A stretch of DNA of 51,467 bases from Rhodospirillales bacterium (GCA_013204265.1 JABMOG010000110.1:1-51467); one strand, 5' to 3'; counted from the stretch's first letter, positions 1 through 8,821 are shown. Numbers and translations are program-made. The notes: a model not told the origin generated them from the letters alone.

Positions 1-378
1 ATCAACAAGGCGCGAATCCCCGGCTGCACCTATTGCCACCCGCAAATTGCCAGCGTCGGCCTGACCGAAGCCAAGGCCAAAGAGGCAGGGTATGAATTAA
101 AGGTCGGACGTTTCCCGTTCATGGCCAACGGCAAGGCGATTGCGCTGGGCGCATCCGATGGGCTGATCAAAACTATTTTCGACGCCAAGACCGGGCAGCT
201 TCTGGGCGCGCATATGGTCGGGCACGAAGTCACCGAATTGATTCAGGGTTTCGTCATCGCCATGGGGCTGGAGACCACCGAAGAAGAATTGATGCACACC
301 ATCTTCCCGCACCCGACGCTGTCGGAAATGATGCATGAATCGGTGCTCGACGCCTATGGCCGACCGATCCATATCTGA
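1..378 (+). CDS. lpd: Dihydrolipoamide dehydrogenase, C-terminal part (5' truncated by window edge)
   Basis: This is the C-terminal 125 residues of the flavin-dependent E3 subunit of a 2-oxoacid dehydrogenase complex, which reoxidises protein-bound dihydrolipoamide with NAD+. The frame is open from base 1 and ends in TGA. The visible part is the dimerisation domain, with PGCTYCHPQIASVGLTEA near the start and the signature HTIFPHPTLSE near the end. The histidine of that signature is the active-site base in the family. Lipoyl synthase two genes downstream fits the role, because E3 acts on lipoylated E2. The paralogue (pyruvate or 2-oxoglutarate complex) cannot be told from this fragment; proximity to lipA favours the pyruvate complex copy. 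Confidence 0.95.
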   Translation: MNKARIPGCTYCHPQIASVGLTEAKAKEAGYELKVGRFPFMANGKAIALGASDGLIKTIFDAKTGQLLGAHMVGHEVTELIQGFVIAMGLETTEEELMHTIFPHPTLSEMMHESVLDAYGRPIHI

Positions 379-382
379 CACC

Positions 383-826
383 ATGATACACATTCGGGAT
401 TTAACTGTTGCCGATCAGGACCGCTGGCGCGAATTATGGAAGGGCTACCTGACCTTCTATGGAACCGACGTTTCGCCAGCCGTTACCGATCAGACATGGA
501 ACCGTCTGGTGGAACCCGATGAGGCGGCGATGTTCTGCCTCGTCGCGCAAGTCGACACCGCCGTGGTGGGTTTCGTCAATTGTGTCCTGCACTTGAATAC
601 CTGGACCGAAAAACCCGTCTGCTATCTGGAAGACCTGTTCGTTGATCCCGATGTGCGTGGCCGTGGCGCGGGCCGGGCGTTAATCGAGGCCGTGCGGCAG
701 CGCGGACAAACCGATAACTGGCACCGGATATACTGGCGCACTCACAAGAACAACACCACGGCGCGCGCACTTTACGATACACTGGCCGTCGGCACCGATT
801 GGGTGACTTACGAGATTTCCTTATGA
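383..826 (+). CDS. GNAT family N-acetyltransferase
   Basis: A 147-residue GNAT acetyltransferase, which moves an acetyl group from acetyl-CoA to an amine; the substrate is unknown. The core pattern is present: the beta4 strand [25 protein letters not shown] contains the R/Q-x-x-G-x-G/A pyrophosphate loop (RGRGAG), followed by the beta5/alpha4 segment [19 protein letters not shown] typical of the family. The ATG at 383 is chosen because it begins the fold directly and lies 4 nt after the lpd stop; an in-frame codon at 335 would overlap lpd. The stop overlaps the lipA start as ATGA, so the two are translationally coupled. A GNAT between lpd and lipA is not part of the usual lipoate cluster. Confidence 0.85.
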   Translation: MIHIRDLTVADQDRWRELWKGYLTFYGTDVSPAVTDQTWNRLVEPDEAAMFCLVAQVDTAVVGFVNCVLHLNTWTEKPVCYLEDLFVDPDVRGRGAGRALIEAVRQRGQTDNWHRIYWRTHKNNTTARALYDTLAVGTDWVTYEISL

Positions 827-1755
827 ACGTCGTCAACAAACAGCTGCGCCATCCTGAAAAGGCCAAGAACCCCGAAAATCCGGTTCTCCGCAAGCCATCG
901 TGGATCAGGGTCAAGGCGCCGACGTCGAAGGCCTACGGCGAAACCCGCAAGCTGATGCGCGAGAAGGGGCTGCATACCGTTTGCGAAGAAGCGGCGTGTC
1001 CCAACATCGGTGAATGCTGGTCCCACAAGCACGCCACCGTTATGATCCTCGGCGCGATCTGTACGCGGGCCTGCGCCTTTTGCAATGTCGCCACCGGCAA
1101 GCCCGGCGCGGTCGACGCGATGGAGCCGCAAAATCTCGCCGCCTCGGTCGCCGAAATGGGCATGAAGCATCTGGTAATCACCTCGGTCGACCGCGACGAC
1201 TTAGCCGACGGCGGCGCGAACCAGTTCGTCCAGTGCATTGAGCGCCTGCGCGAAACCTCGCCAGCAACCACCATTGAAATCCTGGTCCCGGATTTTCGCG
1301 GCAAGCCGGGCGCCCTGGAAGCCGTGGTTGCGGCCGGGCCGGACGTCTTCAACCATAACCTGGAAACCGTGCCCCGCCTGTACCCGGCCATTCGCCCCGG
1401 TGCGCGGTATGACCATTCGCTCGACCTGTTGGCGCGGGCGAAACAGCTATCGCCTGATATTTTCACTAAATCCGGCATCATGGTCGGCTTGGGTGAGACC
1501 AACGACGAGATCCTCGGCGTAATGGACGACCTGCGCCGGGCCGATGTGGATTTCCTGACCATCGGGCAGTACCTCGCGCCGACCCGCCGCCACGCCGCCG
1601 TTGAGCGGTTCGTGACGCCCGACGAATTCGAAGACCTCAAGCGGGCAGGGGAGGACAAGGGATTCTTATTGGTGGCGTCGTCGCCGCTGACCCGCTCGTC
1701 CTATCACGCCGACAAAGACTTCGAAGCCTTGGCGAAGGCGCGGCGGGCGCGTTAA
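823..1755 (+). CDS. lipA: Lipoyl synthase
   Basis: A radical SAM enzyme that inserts two sulfur atoms at C6 and C8 of the octanoyl group on lipoyl domains, the last step of lipoate synthesis. Both iron-sulfur sites are visible in the 310-residue protein. The auxiliary cluster uses [12 protein letters not shown], and the radical SAM cluster uses the CxxxCxxC motif CTRACAFC. The C-terminal RSSYHAD supplies the serine ligand conserved in LipA. The ATG at 823 overlaps the stop of the acetyltransferase. Co-location with lpd ties it to assembly of 2-oxoacid dehydrogenase complexes. The family assignment is secure. Confidence 0.97.
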   Translation: MNVVNKQLRHPEKAKNPENPVLRKPSWIRVKAPTSKAYGETRKLMREKGLHTVCEEAACPNIGECWSHKHATVMILGAICTRACAFCNVATGKPGAVDAMEPQNLAASVAEMGMKHLVITSVDRDDLADGGANQFVQCIERLRETSPATTIEILVPDFRGKPGALEAVVAAGPDVFNHNLETVPRLYPAIRPGARYDHSLDLLARAKQLSPDIFTKSGIMVGLGETNDEILGVMDDLRRADVDFLTIGQYLAPTRRHAAVERFVTPDEFEDLKRAGEDKGFLLVASSPLTRSSYHADKDFEALAKARRAR

Positions 1756-1763
1756 ATTCAGAC

Positions 1764-2213
1764 ATGCCCACCCACGCCGAAAAACGCCTTATCCACCACG
1801 CCCCGCAGCAGATGTTCGACCTGGTCGCCGACATTGAAAAATACCCGGAATTCCTGCCTTGGTGCGTCGCTACCCGGATCAGGGAAAAAGGCCAGGAAGA
1901 CGGCACCGACATGCTGATCGCAGATATGGTCATTGGCTACAAAGTGTTCCGAGAGAAATTTTCCACCAAGGTACTTTGCCAAGCACCACAGCGCATCGAC
2001 GTGACCTATTTCGACGGGCCGTTCAAATACCTGACCAACCACTGGGTATTCGAAGCGCAGGGTAATGACGCCTGCATGATTGATTTCTACGTCGATTTCG
2101 AATTCAAGTCGCGCTTCTTCCAGGCTGCCATCGGCACGGTCTTCAACGAAGCCGTCAAACGCATGATCCAGGCTTTTGAGAAACGCGCTGATGCGCTGTA
2201 CGGGAAAACGTAA
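1764..2213 (+). CDS. RatA/COQ10 family START-domain protein
   Basis: A 149-residue SRPBCC (START-like) protein. The N-terminal pattern AEKRLIHHAPQQMFDLVADIEKYPEFLPWC is diagnostic for the RatA/COQ10 family, whose members bind ubiquinone or its intermediates and assist respiration. The E. coli homologue RatA was also described as a ribosome association inhibitor, but position directly after lipA in alphaproteobacteria fits the COQ10-like role better. It starts 8 nt after the lipA stop, so it is in the same transcript. The C-terminal helix VFNEAVKRMIQAFEKRADALYG is the long helix that closes the lipid pocket in this fold. Confidence 0.88.
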   Translation: MPTHAEKRLIHHAPQQMFDLVADIEKYPEFLPWCVATRIREKGQEDGTDMLIADMVIGYKVFREKFSTKVLCQAPQRIDVTYFDGPFKYLTNHWVFEAQGNDACMIDFYVDFEFKSRFFQAAIGTVFNEAVKRMIQAFEKRADALYGKT

Positions 2214-2215
2214 GC

Positions 2216-2959
2216 GTGGAAACCCCCGACAGCCTCATCATCATCGGCCTGACTTTTGTGCTGGCGGGGTTTGTGAAGGGCGTCATCGGACTGGGCTTGC
2301 CGACGGTGTCGCTGGCCCTGCTGACGGCCGGTTTCGGGCTGATCCCGGCGATGAGCCTGATGATCGTGCCGTCCCTTATCACCAATGTCTGGCAAGCCGG
2401 ACAGGGCGGCGCATTTCGCGAACTGGCCCGGCGTTTCTGGCTGATGATGGTGGCGGTCGTCGCCGGTGTCTGGTTCGGCGGTACCGTTCTGGTGGCCGGG
2501 GACACCACGCTGTTGACGGGATTGTTAGGCGCGTTGTTGTGTGTTTATGCGTTGACTGGCATGTCCCGGTTCCGGGTTCCCCCGCCGGGGCGGGCAGAAC
2601 CCTGGCTGTCGCCGGTCATGGGCGGGGTCACTGGAATTTTAACCGGACTGACCGGCTCCTTCGTCGTCCCCGGCGTACTCTACCTGCAATCCATAGGGCT
2701 TGATCGCAACGCGTTGATTCAGGCCATGGGGATGCTGTTTACCGTTTCCACCGCCGCGCTCGCCGTGGTTCTCGGCCATCACAAACTGATGTCCGTGGAA
2801 CTGGGGGTTTATTCTTTGGGCGGGGTTATCCCGGCGCTGGTCGGCATGGTGATCGGGCAAAAGGTTCGAAACCGGCTGTCGGAAGCCGTGTTTGCCAAAA
2901 TCTTTTTTGCCAGTCTGCTGATTCTCGGGGCCTATATCGCGGCGCGGGCTTTTTCTTAA
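2216..2959 (+). CDS. TauE/SafE family membrane exporter
   Basis: A 247-residue polytopic membrane protein of the sulfite exporter TauE/SafE (DUF81) superfamily. Hydrophobic segments run through the whole length. The first repeat shows LAGFVKGVIGLGLPTVSLALL, and the second half repeats the pattern with GILTGLTGSFVVPGVLYLQSIG, as expected for two inverted repeats of about four helices. The start is a GTG two bases after the preceding stop, so expression is probably coupled to it; no strong ribosome site is seen. The family exports sulfite, sulfoacetate or other organosulfur anions, but the substrate cannot be inferred here. Its last 4 nt overlap the end of the convergent pncC gene. Confidence 0.85.
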   Translation: METPDSLIIIGLTFVLAGFVKGVIGLGLPTVSLALLTAGFGLIPAMSLMIVPSLITNVWQAGQGGAFRELARRFWLMMVAVVAGVWFGGTVLVAGDTTLLTGLLGALLCVYALTGMSRFRVPPPGRAEPWLSPVMGGVTGILTGLTGSFVVPGVLYLQSIGLDRNALIQAMGMLFTVSTAALAVVLGHHKLMSVELGVYSLGGVIPALVGMVIGQKVRNRLSEAVFAKIFFASLLILGAYIAARAFS

Positions 2960-3444
2960 CCCAACCCACACCGTACCAGCCGCAGCGCCGCCACAACCGT
3001 CTGCGCCCGCACCGCATCGCGGTCGCCGTCGAATACGTGGCGTTCGTGCAGGGTTTCCGCACTGCGGCGGGCACAGGCGATATGCACCAGGCCGACGGGT
3101 TTTTCGGCCGTGCCGCCGCCGGGGCCGGCGATACCGGTCACCGCAACAGAAATTTGTGCGGCGGAGTTTGTTAGCGCCCCTTCGGCCATGGCGCGGGCAA
3201 TGTCTTCGCTGACCGCGCCGACGGCTTCGATCAAATCCACCGCAACTCCCAACATTTCGTTCTTGGCGGCGTTGGTGTAGGTAACGAAGCCCCGGTCAAC
3301 GACATCGGAAGACCCCGCCACCGCCGTCAGGCAGCCCGCAATCAGACCACCGGTACACGATTCCGCCGTCACCAGCATCCAGCCCTGGGTCCTGCAGGCG
3401 TCGAGAACACCGCTGGCGGCGTCCAGTTGCTCAGGTGTGAACAT
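2956..3444 (-). CDS. pncC: Nicotinamide-nucleotide amidohydrolase (CinA C-terminal domain, PncC)
   Basis: A 162-residue stand-alone CinA C-terminal domain. It deamidates nicotinamide mononucleotide to nicotinic acid mononucleotide, recycling the NMN released by DNA ligase. The hallmark segment LVTAESCTGGLIAGCLTAVAGSSDVVDRGFVTYTNAAKNEMLGV carries the conserved serine/threonine nucleophile region, and VAVTGIAGPGGGTAEKPVGLVHIA follows. The N-terminal molybdopterin-binding-like domain of full-length CinA is absent, as in many proteobacteria. It follows pgpA by one base and is almost certainly co-transcribed with it. Confidence 0.93.
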   Translation of the reverse strand: MFTPEQLDAASGVLDACRTQGWMLVTAESCTGGLIAGCLTAVAGSSDVVDRGFVTYTNAAKNEMLGVAVDLIEAVGAVSEDIARAMAEGALTNSAAQISVAVTGIAGPGGGTAEKPVGLVHIACARRSAETLHERHVFDGDRDAVRAQTVVAALRLVRCGLG

Positions 3445-3445
3445 T

Positions 3446-3955
3446 TCAAGCCCCCCTCATGGCGGCGATAGCAAAGAGCACGATAATGGCATAAACGGCG
3501 GCAAGAACATCATCAACCATGACACCGAGGCCGCCCTTGATGGACCGGTCCGCCCACGACACCGGCCATGGTTTGAAAATATCGAAGGCACGGAACAGCA
3601 CGAAGCCAAGGGCATATTCCAGCCATCCCGGCGGCACGGCCAGCAATACCAGCCATTGCCCGGCAATTTCGTCGATGACTACCTGTTTCGGATCCTCTGT
3701 GCCGTATTTGTCGATGCAGACCTCCGACGCCCAGACACCGGCGACAAACGCCACGGCGGCACCGACGGCCAACCCAACGTGGCCCCACATTTGAACGATT
3801 CCCCAGGCCAGCGCCACGGCCAGAATCGAGCCCCAAGTGCCGGGCGCACGCGGCAACAGTCCAGCCCCGAATCCGGTGGCGAGAAACACCGCCGGATGAC
3901 GCAGATTCCAGATTTTGGCGGTATGCGGTGCGGCTGGCGAATTATCAGAGTTCAT
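3446..3955 (-). CDS. pgpA: Phosphatidylglycerophosphatase A
   Basis: A membrane phosphatase that removes phosphate from phosphatidylglycerophosphate to make phosphatidylglycerol. The 169-residue protein has the family signature GLLPRAPGTWGSILAV near the N-terminus and VIDEIAGQWLVLLAVP in the middle, the acidic pair probably binding metal, plus several hydrophobic helices. The ATG at 3955 is preferred over an in-frame one at 3997 because AGGA lies 6 nt upstream of it and the N-terminus then matches the family; nothing resembling a ribosome site precedes 3997. It is followed immediately by pncC. Confidence 0.93.
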   Translation of the reverse strand: MNSDNSPAAPHTAKIWNLRHPAVFLATGFGAGLLPRAPGTWGSILAVALAWGIVQMWGHVGLAVGAAVAFVAGVWASEVCIDKYGTEDPKQVVIDEIAGQWLVLLAVPPGWLEYALGFVLFRAFDIFKPWPVSWADRSIKGGLGVMVDDVLAAVYAIIVLFAIAAMRGA

Positions 3956-4364
3956 TGCGTATCCTAATACTCTTTTGACCTGGGTGCGCCCATTCAAAAC
4001 AAGCCATCCGTTGCCCTGGCCTCACGAAACCTAATCCCAGTGCCGCTCAAAGCAAAAACCAAGTTGAAATCTGCGGCAGAGATATTGGCTCGTTTTGGTC
4101 CTACCTAAGCCAAGTTACAAACATTAAAAAGGTCAAACCCCTACGCTGGCAACCAATTATACCTTGCAAGGATTCATGGTTCTCTTTACGTTCAACAAGA
4201 TTTCCGCGCCGTGTTTTAGGGTGGAAATCGGCTGAATTTTCTGCCATGGGTTCACGAGGAACCTGAAAATGGTATGATTTTTTTGAAACCCGAAGTTCCT
4301 CTCAAATCAAGAAGGGGAACCGGGGCAGGTGCTTTTTTAGGGGAGAGGGTTTTGGGGAGTTGTT
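3956..4364. other. Intergenic region between divergent pgpA and the M23 peptidase gene
   Basis: About 410 nt of AT-richer, apparently non-coding DNA. It must hold the promoters of both flanking operons. Seen here are a candidate promoter at 4251-4278, a perfect 7-bp inverted repeat (GAGGAAC at 4256-4262 and GTTCCTC at 4295-4301) and a purine-rich ribosome-binding stretch GGGGAG 5 nt before the ATG at 4365. I found no tRNA, small RNA or reading frame that I would defend. Confidence 0.5.
4251..4278 (+). promoter_or_regulatory. Candidate sigma70-type promoter of the M23-bactofilin operon
   Basis: TTCACG (4251-4256) and TATGAT (4273-4278) are separated by 16 nt, matching four and five of six consensus bases. 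This would give a leader of about 80 nt. The inverted repeat 4256-4301 straddles the -10 and could be an operator. Confidence 0.3.
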
Positions 4365-5684
4365 ATGAAGCGCAGTAACCAACAGGTGAACTTCGGGGAT
4401 CGATTCCAGGCCCTGTTGATGCGTCTTTTTCCCGAACGGCAAATTCATCTACGGACGAAAGGCAAGGTTTCCTTCGTCCGCTTTACCCAGCGCACCCAGA
4501 TTGCAATTTCCCTGGCACTACTGTGCGCTCTCGGCTGGACGGCCTTCTCAAGCATCAGCTTCGCCCGAAACGAGACCGTACTTGCGGCCAAGGACAGTGA
4601 AATCGCCAATTCCAAGCAGTCCTACCGGAGCCTGCTGGGCGAAGTTTCCGAATATCAGAAAAAATTCACCGATCTGACGTCAGACCTGGAAGACAGCCAT
4701 TCGTTGATGATCGGATTGGTCGAGAAAAACGCCTCGTTGCGAAATAGCCTGTCCAAAGTATCTAAAAAACTGAATCTGACACAGTCGGAACGCGAACAAA
4801 TTGCCAGTGCGCGTGAGAACCTGAAGAAGAAGCTTAGCGCCATCGAAAGCAAGATGCGCAATATTTCGAACCAGAACTTTTCGCTGACCGATACCTTGAG
4901 CACCGCCGAATCCGATCTGCAAAAGGCCTTGTCCGGGCGCAACAAAGCCCTTTACGAAGGCACTCGCATGAGCCGCCGAATCAAGAATCTTGAGAACCAG
5001 CTCGTCGGCCTTCAAAAAACCGAGGAACAGGTTATCCAGCGTCTGACGGACACCACCACGAACTATATCGATACCATGGAAAAAGTCGTCTCGGTGGCCG
5101 ACATTGATCTGAAAAAACTTCTCAAGGATTTTGATCTGCCGAAAACCGCTCAAGGTGGTCCCTTCATCGCCGCTGTTCCGGATAATCTGCCCGGCAATGA
5201 AATGAAGGATAGCCTCGCCAACCTGGATATTCACCTGAGCCGCTGGGAAGCCCTGCAAGGGGTCATGAAAAAAATTCCGCTGGCCCCGCCGCTGCATACT
5301 TTTTACGTAACCAGCGGGTACGGCAAACGCCGCGACCCCATTAACAAGCGTTGGGCGGCCCATTATGGGCTGGATTTGGGCGGGCCGTTAAATTCTTCAG
5401 TATACTCACCCGCTGCAGGGGTGGTATCGTATGCTGGCTGGAAAGGTAAGTACGGTAAGCTGATTGAAATCGACCATGGCGCCGGACTGAAGACACGATA
5501 CGGGCACTTGAATAAAATTTTCGTCAAGAAAGGGCAGAAAATAAAATTCCTTCATAAAATCGGCTTGCTGGGAAGCACGGGAAGAAGTACGGGCGCGCAC
5601 CTGCATTATGAAGTCGTTTTCAGGGGGAAATCCAAGAATCCGATGAAATTTATAAAAGCAGGGCGGAATGTTTTCCAAGAGTAA
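4365..5684 (+). CDS. Membrane-anchored M23 (LytM-type) peptidoglycan endopeptidase
   Basis: A 439-residue envelope protein. A short basic cytoplasmic N-terminus precedes one transmembrane helix (about residues 46-66, AISLALLCALGWTAFSSISF), a long coiled coil (about 75-230, heptad-rich, low in proline) and a C-terminal M23 domain (about 320-425). The zinc and catalytic residues are intact: HYGLD supplies H and D, YGHL a histidine, and HLHYE the H-x-H pair. It probably cleaves peptide cross-links in peptidoglycan, with the coiled coil placing the enzyme in the periplasm. The stop lies inside the next gene (17-nt overlap), a bactofilin, so the two are coupled. Such peptidase-bactofilin pairs are known to act together in shaping cells. 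Confidence 0.93.
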   Translation: MKRSNQQVNFGDRFQALLMRLFPERQIHLRTKGKVSFVRFTQRTQIAISLALLCALGWTAFSSISFARNETVLAAKDSEIANSKQSYRSLLGEVSEYQKKFTDLTSDLEDSHSLMIGLVEKNASLRNSLSKVSKKLNLTQSEREQIASARENLKKKLSAIESKMRNISNQNFSLTDTLSTAESDLQKALSGRNKALYEGTRMSRRIKNLENQLVGLQKTEEQVIQRLTDTTTNYIDTMEKVVSVADIDLKKLLKDFDLPKTAQGGPFIAAVPDNLPGNEMKDSLANLDIHLSRWEALQGVMKKIPLAPPLHTFYVTSGYGKRRDPINKRWAAHYGLDLGGPLNSSVYSPAAGVVSYAGWKGKYGKLIEIDHGAGLKTRYGHLNKIFVKKGQKIKFLHKIGLLGSTGRSTGAHLHYEVVFRGKSKNPMKFIKAGRNVFQE

Positions 5685-6204
5685 AAAAGAACCGGGCAAC
5701 GACGTGGAAAAAACACCCATTACGAAGCCGTCACCGCCGTCGATCATTAGCGCTGATCTCAAGATCGTCGGCGACCTGAACAGCAATGGTGAAATTCAGA
5801 TTGACGGCGCCATTGACGGTGATATCCGCACCAAAACCCTGCTGGTCGGTGAAACTGCTAATATCAAAGGTGAAATCGTCGCCGATAGCGTTATTGTTCA
5901 TGGCGCGGTCAATGGCCAGATCAAGGCGCGCGACGTGACCTTGGCAAAAACGGCGCACATGGTCGGCGACATCCTGCACGAAAATCTGTCCATCGAAACC
6001 GGCGCCTTCCTCGAAGGGCACTGCAAACGCCTGGTCGAAAAACAACCCGCCGTGGAGGCCAAGGTCAACGTATTCGGGTCTGATGACGCCAACCGCCGGC
6101 TGGCCAAAATCAAAGAAGGCGGAGAACTCTCCACCGAGTCCAAAGGCAGCGCCCTTAAGCCGCCGCACGGCGATGAAAAGCCGAAAACCGCAATTTCAAG
6201 CTAG
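5668..6204 (+). CDS. Bactofilin (polymer-forming cytoskeletal protein)
   Basis: A 178-residue bactofilin. The central region (about 25-125) is a run of short beta turns with the repeated glycine/hydrophobic pattern LKIVGDLNSNGEIQIDGAIDG, VGETANIKGEIVADSVIVHG and AHMVGDILHENLSIETGAFLEG, the right-handed beta-helix that polymerises without nucleotide. Proline- and charge-rich tails flank it, as is normal. Bactofilins recruit or localise cell-wall enzymes; in Caulobacter and Helicobacter the partners include wall synthases or M23 peptidases. The start lies within the end of the M23 gene, which argues for a fixed stoichiometric partnership. Its 3' end overlaps the convergent dehydratase gene by 9 nt. 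Confidence 0.94.
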   Translation: MFSKSKKEPGNDVEKTPITKPSPPSIISADLKIVGDLNSNGEIQIDGAIDGDIRTKTLLVGETANIKGEIVADSVIVHGAVNGQIKARDVTLAKTAHMVGDILHENLSIETGAFLEGHCKRLVEKQPAVEAKVNVFGSDDANRRLAKIKEGGELSTESKGSALKPPHGDEKPKTAISS

Positions 6205-7179
6205 GCCGTCACCGTTGCTGAGGGCTTGAGCAAAAACATCCCCATCAACGTTGCCGCCGGAACACACTACAGCCACCGTTTTACCTCGGGCATCAAACGC
6301 GCCGCTCAAAACCGCCGCCAGGGCAACTGCGCCGCCGGGCTCGACCACGATCTTCAGGTACCGGAATGCCGCAGCCATGGCGCGGGCGGCATCCAAATCG
6401 CTGACCACCAGCCCACCCTTTAAAAGCACCCTGTTGATAGAAAAGGTCAACTCACCCGGCGTCGGCAGCAATAGGGCGTCACAGAAAGATTGCGCCCCCG
6501 GCTCGATGGAACATCTCTCGCCGGCGGCCAGGGACCGCGCCGTGTCATCGAAGCCTTGCGGTTCGGCGGCATAAATTTCGACCCCAGGACAATCCTGGGA
6601 CAACGCCAGCGCCATGCCGGAAATAAGCCCACCACCGCCGCAGGGCGCAATTACCGCATCCATCTGGGCACCGATGTCTTTGACTTGAGCCGCCAGTTCC
6701 AGCCCGACAGTGCCCTGTCCGGCAATGATGTGGGGGTCGTCGTAGGATGGCACCAGAATAGCGCCGCGCTCGACCGCCAGGTGTTTACCGATTTCCTCGC
6801 GGTTTTCGCTGGCCCGGTCGTAGAGCACGATTTCCGCGCCGTAAGCCCGGGTGTTGTCGATTTTCATGGCCGGCGCATCTTTGGGCATGACGATCACCGC
6901 AGGCGTGCCCAACATTTGCGCCGCCAGGGCTACACCCTGGGCGTGGTTACCCGATGAGAAGGCAACGACGCCGGCTTTTAATTCATCCGCGCTCAGCCGG
7001 GAAATCCGGTTGTAAGCGCCCCGGAACTTAAACGCCCCGGCCCGTTGCAGGCATTCCGCCTTGACCAACAACCGCCCGCCCAGCTTTTCATTGAGTAGTG
7101 GACTTTCCAGCACCGGGGTCAGGACCGCACGGTCGCCGATCTGGCGCGCCGCCGCACAAACATCAGAATAAGTGGGCAT
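6196..7179 (-). CDS. PLP-dependent threonine/serine dehydratase
   Basis: A 327-residue fold-type II PLP enzyme of the threonine ammonia-lyase/serine racemase group. The Schiff-base lysine is K51 in AGAFKFRGAYN, the substrate loop is SSGNHAQGVALAA, and the phosphate-binding glycine loop is APCGGGGLISGMALAL. There is no C-terminal ACT domain, so it should lack allosteric control by isoleucine or valine and could be catabolic. A second, ACT-containing enzyme is at 43696-44946. Serine racemase or a related hydroxy-amino-acid lyase is a possible alternative activity. It overlaps the upstream hydrolase gene by 17 nt. Confidence 0.88.
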   Translation of the reverse strand: MPTYSDVCAAARQIGDRAVLTPVLESPLLNEKLGGRLLVKAECLQRAGAFKFRGAYNRISRLSADELKAGVVAFSSGNHAQGVALAAQMLGTPAVIVMPKDAPAMKIDNTRAYGAEIVLYDRASENREEIGKHLAVERGAILVPSYDDPHIIAGQGTVGLELAAQVKDIGAQMDAVIAPCGGGGLISGMALALSQDCPGVEIYAAEPQGFDDTARSLAAGERCSIEPGAQSFCDALLLPTPGELTFSINRVLLKGGLVVSDLDAARAMAAAFRYLKIVVEPGGAVALAAVLSGAFDARGKTVAVVCSGGNVDGDVFAQALSNGDGLA

Positions 7180-8029
7180 CGATCACCTCCAAAACAGAGG
7201 GTTCGGATAACAACGGCGGGTGGCCGCGGTCTTCAACGGTGAAATGGGCCATGGCGGGCATAACTGCGCTCATCCGGTCCAGGGTCTCGGCGCTGAGAAT
7301 GCCGGACAACGCGCCGCGTAATGTAAGGACGCGAACTGGCCTGAGCGCCCGGAACAGCGGCCACAGGTCTTGTTTATGGCCCAACGCCTCTTTGAACTGT
7401 TTGACGATGGCTATATCGAAGGCATGTATGAATTTTCCATCCGCGTTTTCTTTATAGGTATTGCGGGCAATCTGAAGCCAGTCTTCGTCGGACCCGTTCG
7501 GCAGGTTGGGTAAAAACGCCCTGCGAACGTGTTCCGTCGCAGCATCCCAATCGGGCAGGGGGGTATCGTCCAACATGTACTCAATTATGCCGCCCAGACT
7601 GGTTTGGCCGATTTCAGGTCCGATATCGTTGAGCACAACGCTGGCCAGCGTCGTCGGCATAGCCACCGCCATCACCATGGCGACAAACCCGCCCAGCGAG
7701 GTGCCGATGACATGAACGTGGTGGACGCCTGAGGCGGCGAGAAGATGGCGGATGTCGTTGACGTAGGTGGCTGGGGTATAATTGTCCGGGTTGGGGTCGT
7801 AAGCGGACAAGCCTCGGCCCCGAAAATCAGGGCATAGCACCCGGTAACGTCGGCTCAAGCGTTTGGCCAGTTGGCCGAAGTCCTTCGAATTGCGGGTCAC
7901 ACCGGGGAGACACAAGACAGCGGTGCGCATTGAGGCGTTCTCGCCATCCGGTCCGGGGTAATCGCGGAAGAAAAGGCGAAGCCCGTCTTGCGACGTATAC
8001 CAGCGTTCCCGGTAGGCAGCCTCTGCCAT
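7163..8029 (-). CDS. Alpha/beta hydrolase
   Basis: A 288-residue alpha/beta hydrolase-fold enzyme. The nucleophile elbow is GTSLGG (serine about residue 111), the oxyanion region is LCLPGVTRNSKDF, and the catalytic histidine is probably in VEDRGHPPLL near the C-terminus. DFRGRGLS is the typical loop after strand 4. The substrate is unknown; esterase, lactonase or epoxide-type activities are all possible. It sits between a HAD dehalogenase gene and a PLP dehydratase gene, all on the minus strand with gaps or overlaps under 20 nt, so the three probably form one small-molecule catabolic operon. Confidence 0.85.
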   Translation of the reverse strand: MAEAAYRERWYTSQDGLRLFFRDYPGPDGENASMRTAVLCLPGVTRNSKDFGQLAKRLSRRYRVLCPDFRGRGLSAYDPNPDNYTPATYVNDIRHLLAASGVHHVHVIGTSLGGFVAMVMAVAMPTTLASVVLNDIGPEIGQTSLGGIIEYMLDDTPLPDWDAATEHVRRAFLPNLPNGSDEDWLQIARNTYKENADGKFIHAFDIAIVKQFKEALGHKQDLWPLFRALRPVRVLTLRGALSGILSAETLDRMSAVMPAMAHFTVEDRGHPPLLSEPSVLEVIDAHLF

Positions 8030-8035
8030 CTGCCC

Positions 8036-8719
8036 TCAGAGACCGAGTAACGCAGGCAGGTCAATGAGGGTCGTAATCTCATGCTCAGGTTGGCCCGGAA
8101 TACGTTCCTGGGGTTGGCCGAACCGATTGACCCAAACTACCCGGAAACCGAAATTGGCTGCTGCCGCCGCGTCCCAGGCATTGGACGACATGAAGCAGAT
8201 ACGCCCGGCTTCCACGCCCAGACCATCAACCGCCATCTGATAAACGCTGGGGTGGGGTTTGTAGACACCAATGGAATCAACGGAAAAAGAATCGTCCAGC
8301 ACACCATCGATGGCGGCGTTCTCTACCGCCGAGTTGAGCATTTTCGGCGACCCGTTGGACAAGATTGCTGTCTTCAGCCCGCCGCCTTTCAGCGTCGTCA
8401 ACACGCCCTTGACCTCGGGGTAGGCGTCGAGGCGCATGTAGATGTTCATTAGCCGTTCGCGCAACGCCGCATCTTCGATACCAAGCGCGGCCATTGCGTA
8501 ATCCAGCCCGTCGCCGGTGACCTGCCAGAATTCCACGTATTCCTGCATCAGGCTGCGCAGCCAGGTGTATTCGAGCTGCCGATTGCGCCACAATGCCGCC
8601 AAGGGTTCGGCCTTGTCGCCCAAGGCATCCTTACAGTGGGCGGCAGCGGAGGCGACGTCGAACAAGGTCCCGTAGGCGTCAAATACGCAAGCGCCGATAT
8701 CCTCGATTTTCGCGGCCAT
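8036..8719 (-). CDS. Haloacid dehalogenase, type II (HAD superfamily)
   Basis: A 227-residue HAD enzyme. Motif I is VFDAYGTLFDV with nucleophile D14, motif II is AILSNGSPKML, and the segment ICFMSSNAWDAAAAANFGFRVVWVNR matches the S-x-N-x-x-D element of L-2-haloacid dehalogenases, which hydrolyse L-2-haloacids to D-2-hydroxyacids. The ATG at 8719 is chosen because AGGAGG precedes it by 10 nt; the in-frame ATG at 8755 has a poorer site. It is the first gene of the hydrolase-dehydratase operon. Natural substrates may be other 2-haloacids or phospho-compounds. Confidence 0.88.
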   Translation of the reverse strand: MAAKIEDIGACVFDAYGTLFDVASAAAHCKDALGDKAEPLAALWRNRQLEYTWLRSLMQEYVEFWQVTGDGLDYAMAALGIEDAALRERLMNIYMRLDAYPEVKGVLTTLKGGGLKTAILSNGSPKMLNSAVENAAIDGVLDDSFSVDSIGVYKPHPSVYQMAVDGLGVEAGRICFMSSNAWDAAAAANFGFRVVWVNRFGQPQERIPGQPEHEITTLIDLPALLGL

Positions 8720-8821
8720 AAGTGGTTTTCCTCCTGAAATTTTCCGGCCTCTCATGGGCCTGTCAGCGATTTATGCACCCCTTGAGTATGGCGTCAACCA
8801 CGCCATAGGGAACCTCACAGG

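Noticed and set aside
3437-3967. Long plus-strand frame antisense to pgpA
   Set aside because: It is a shadow of the high-GC pgpA gene, whose minus-strand product has clear PgpA motifs.
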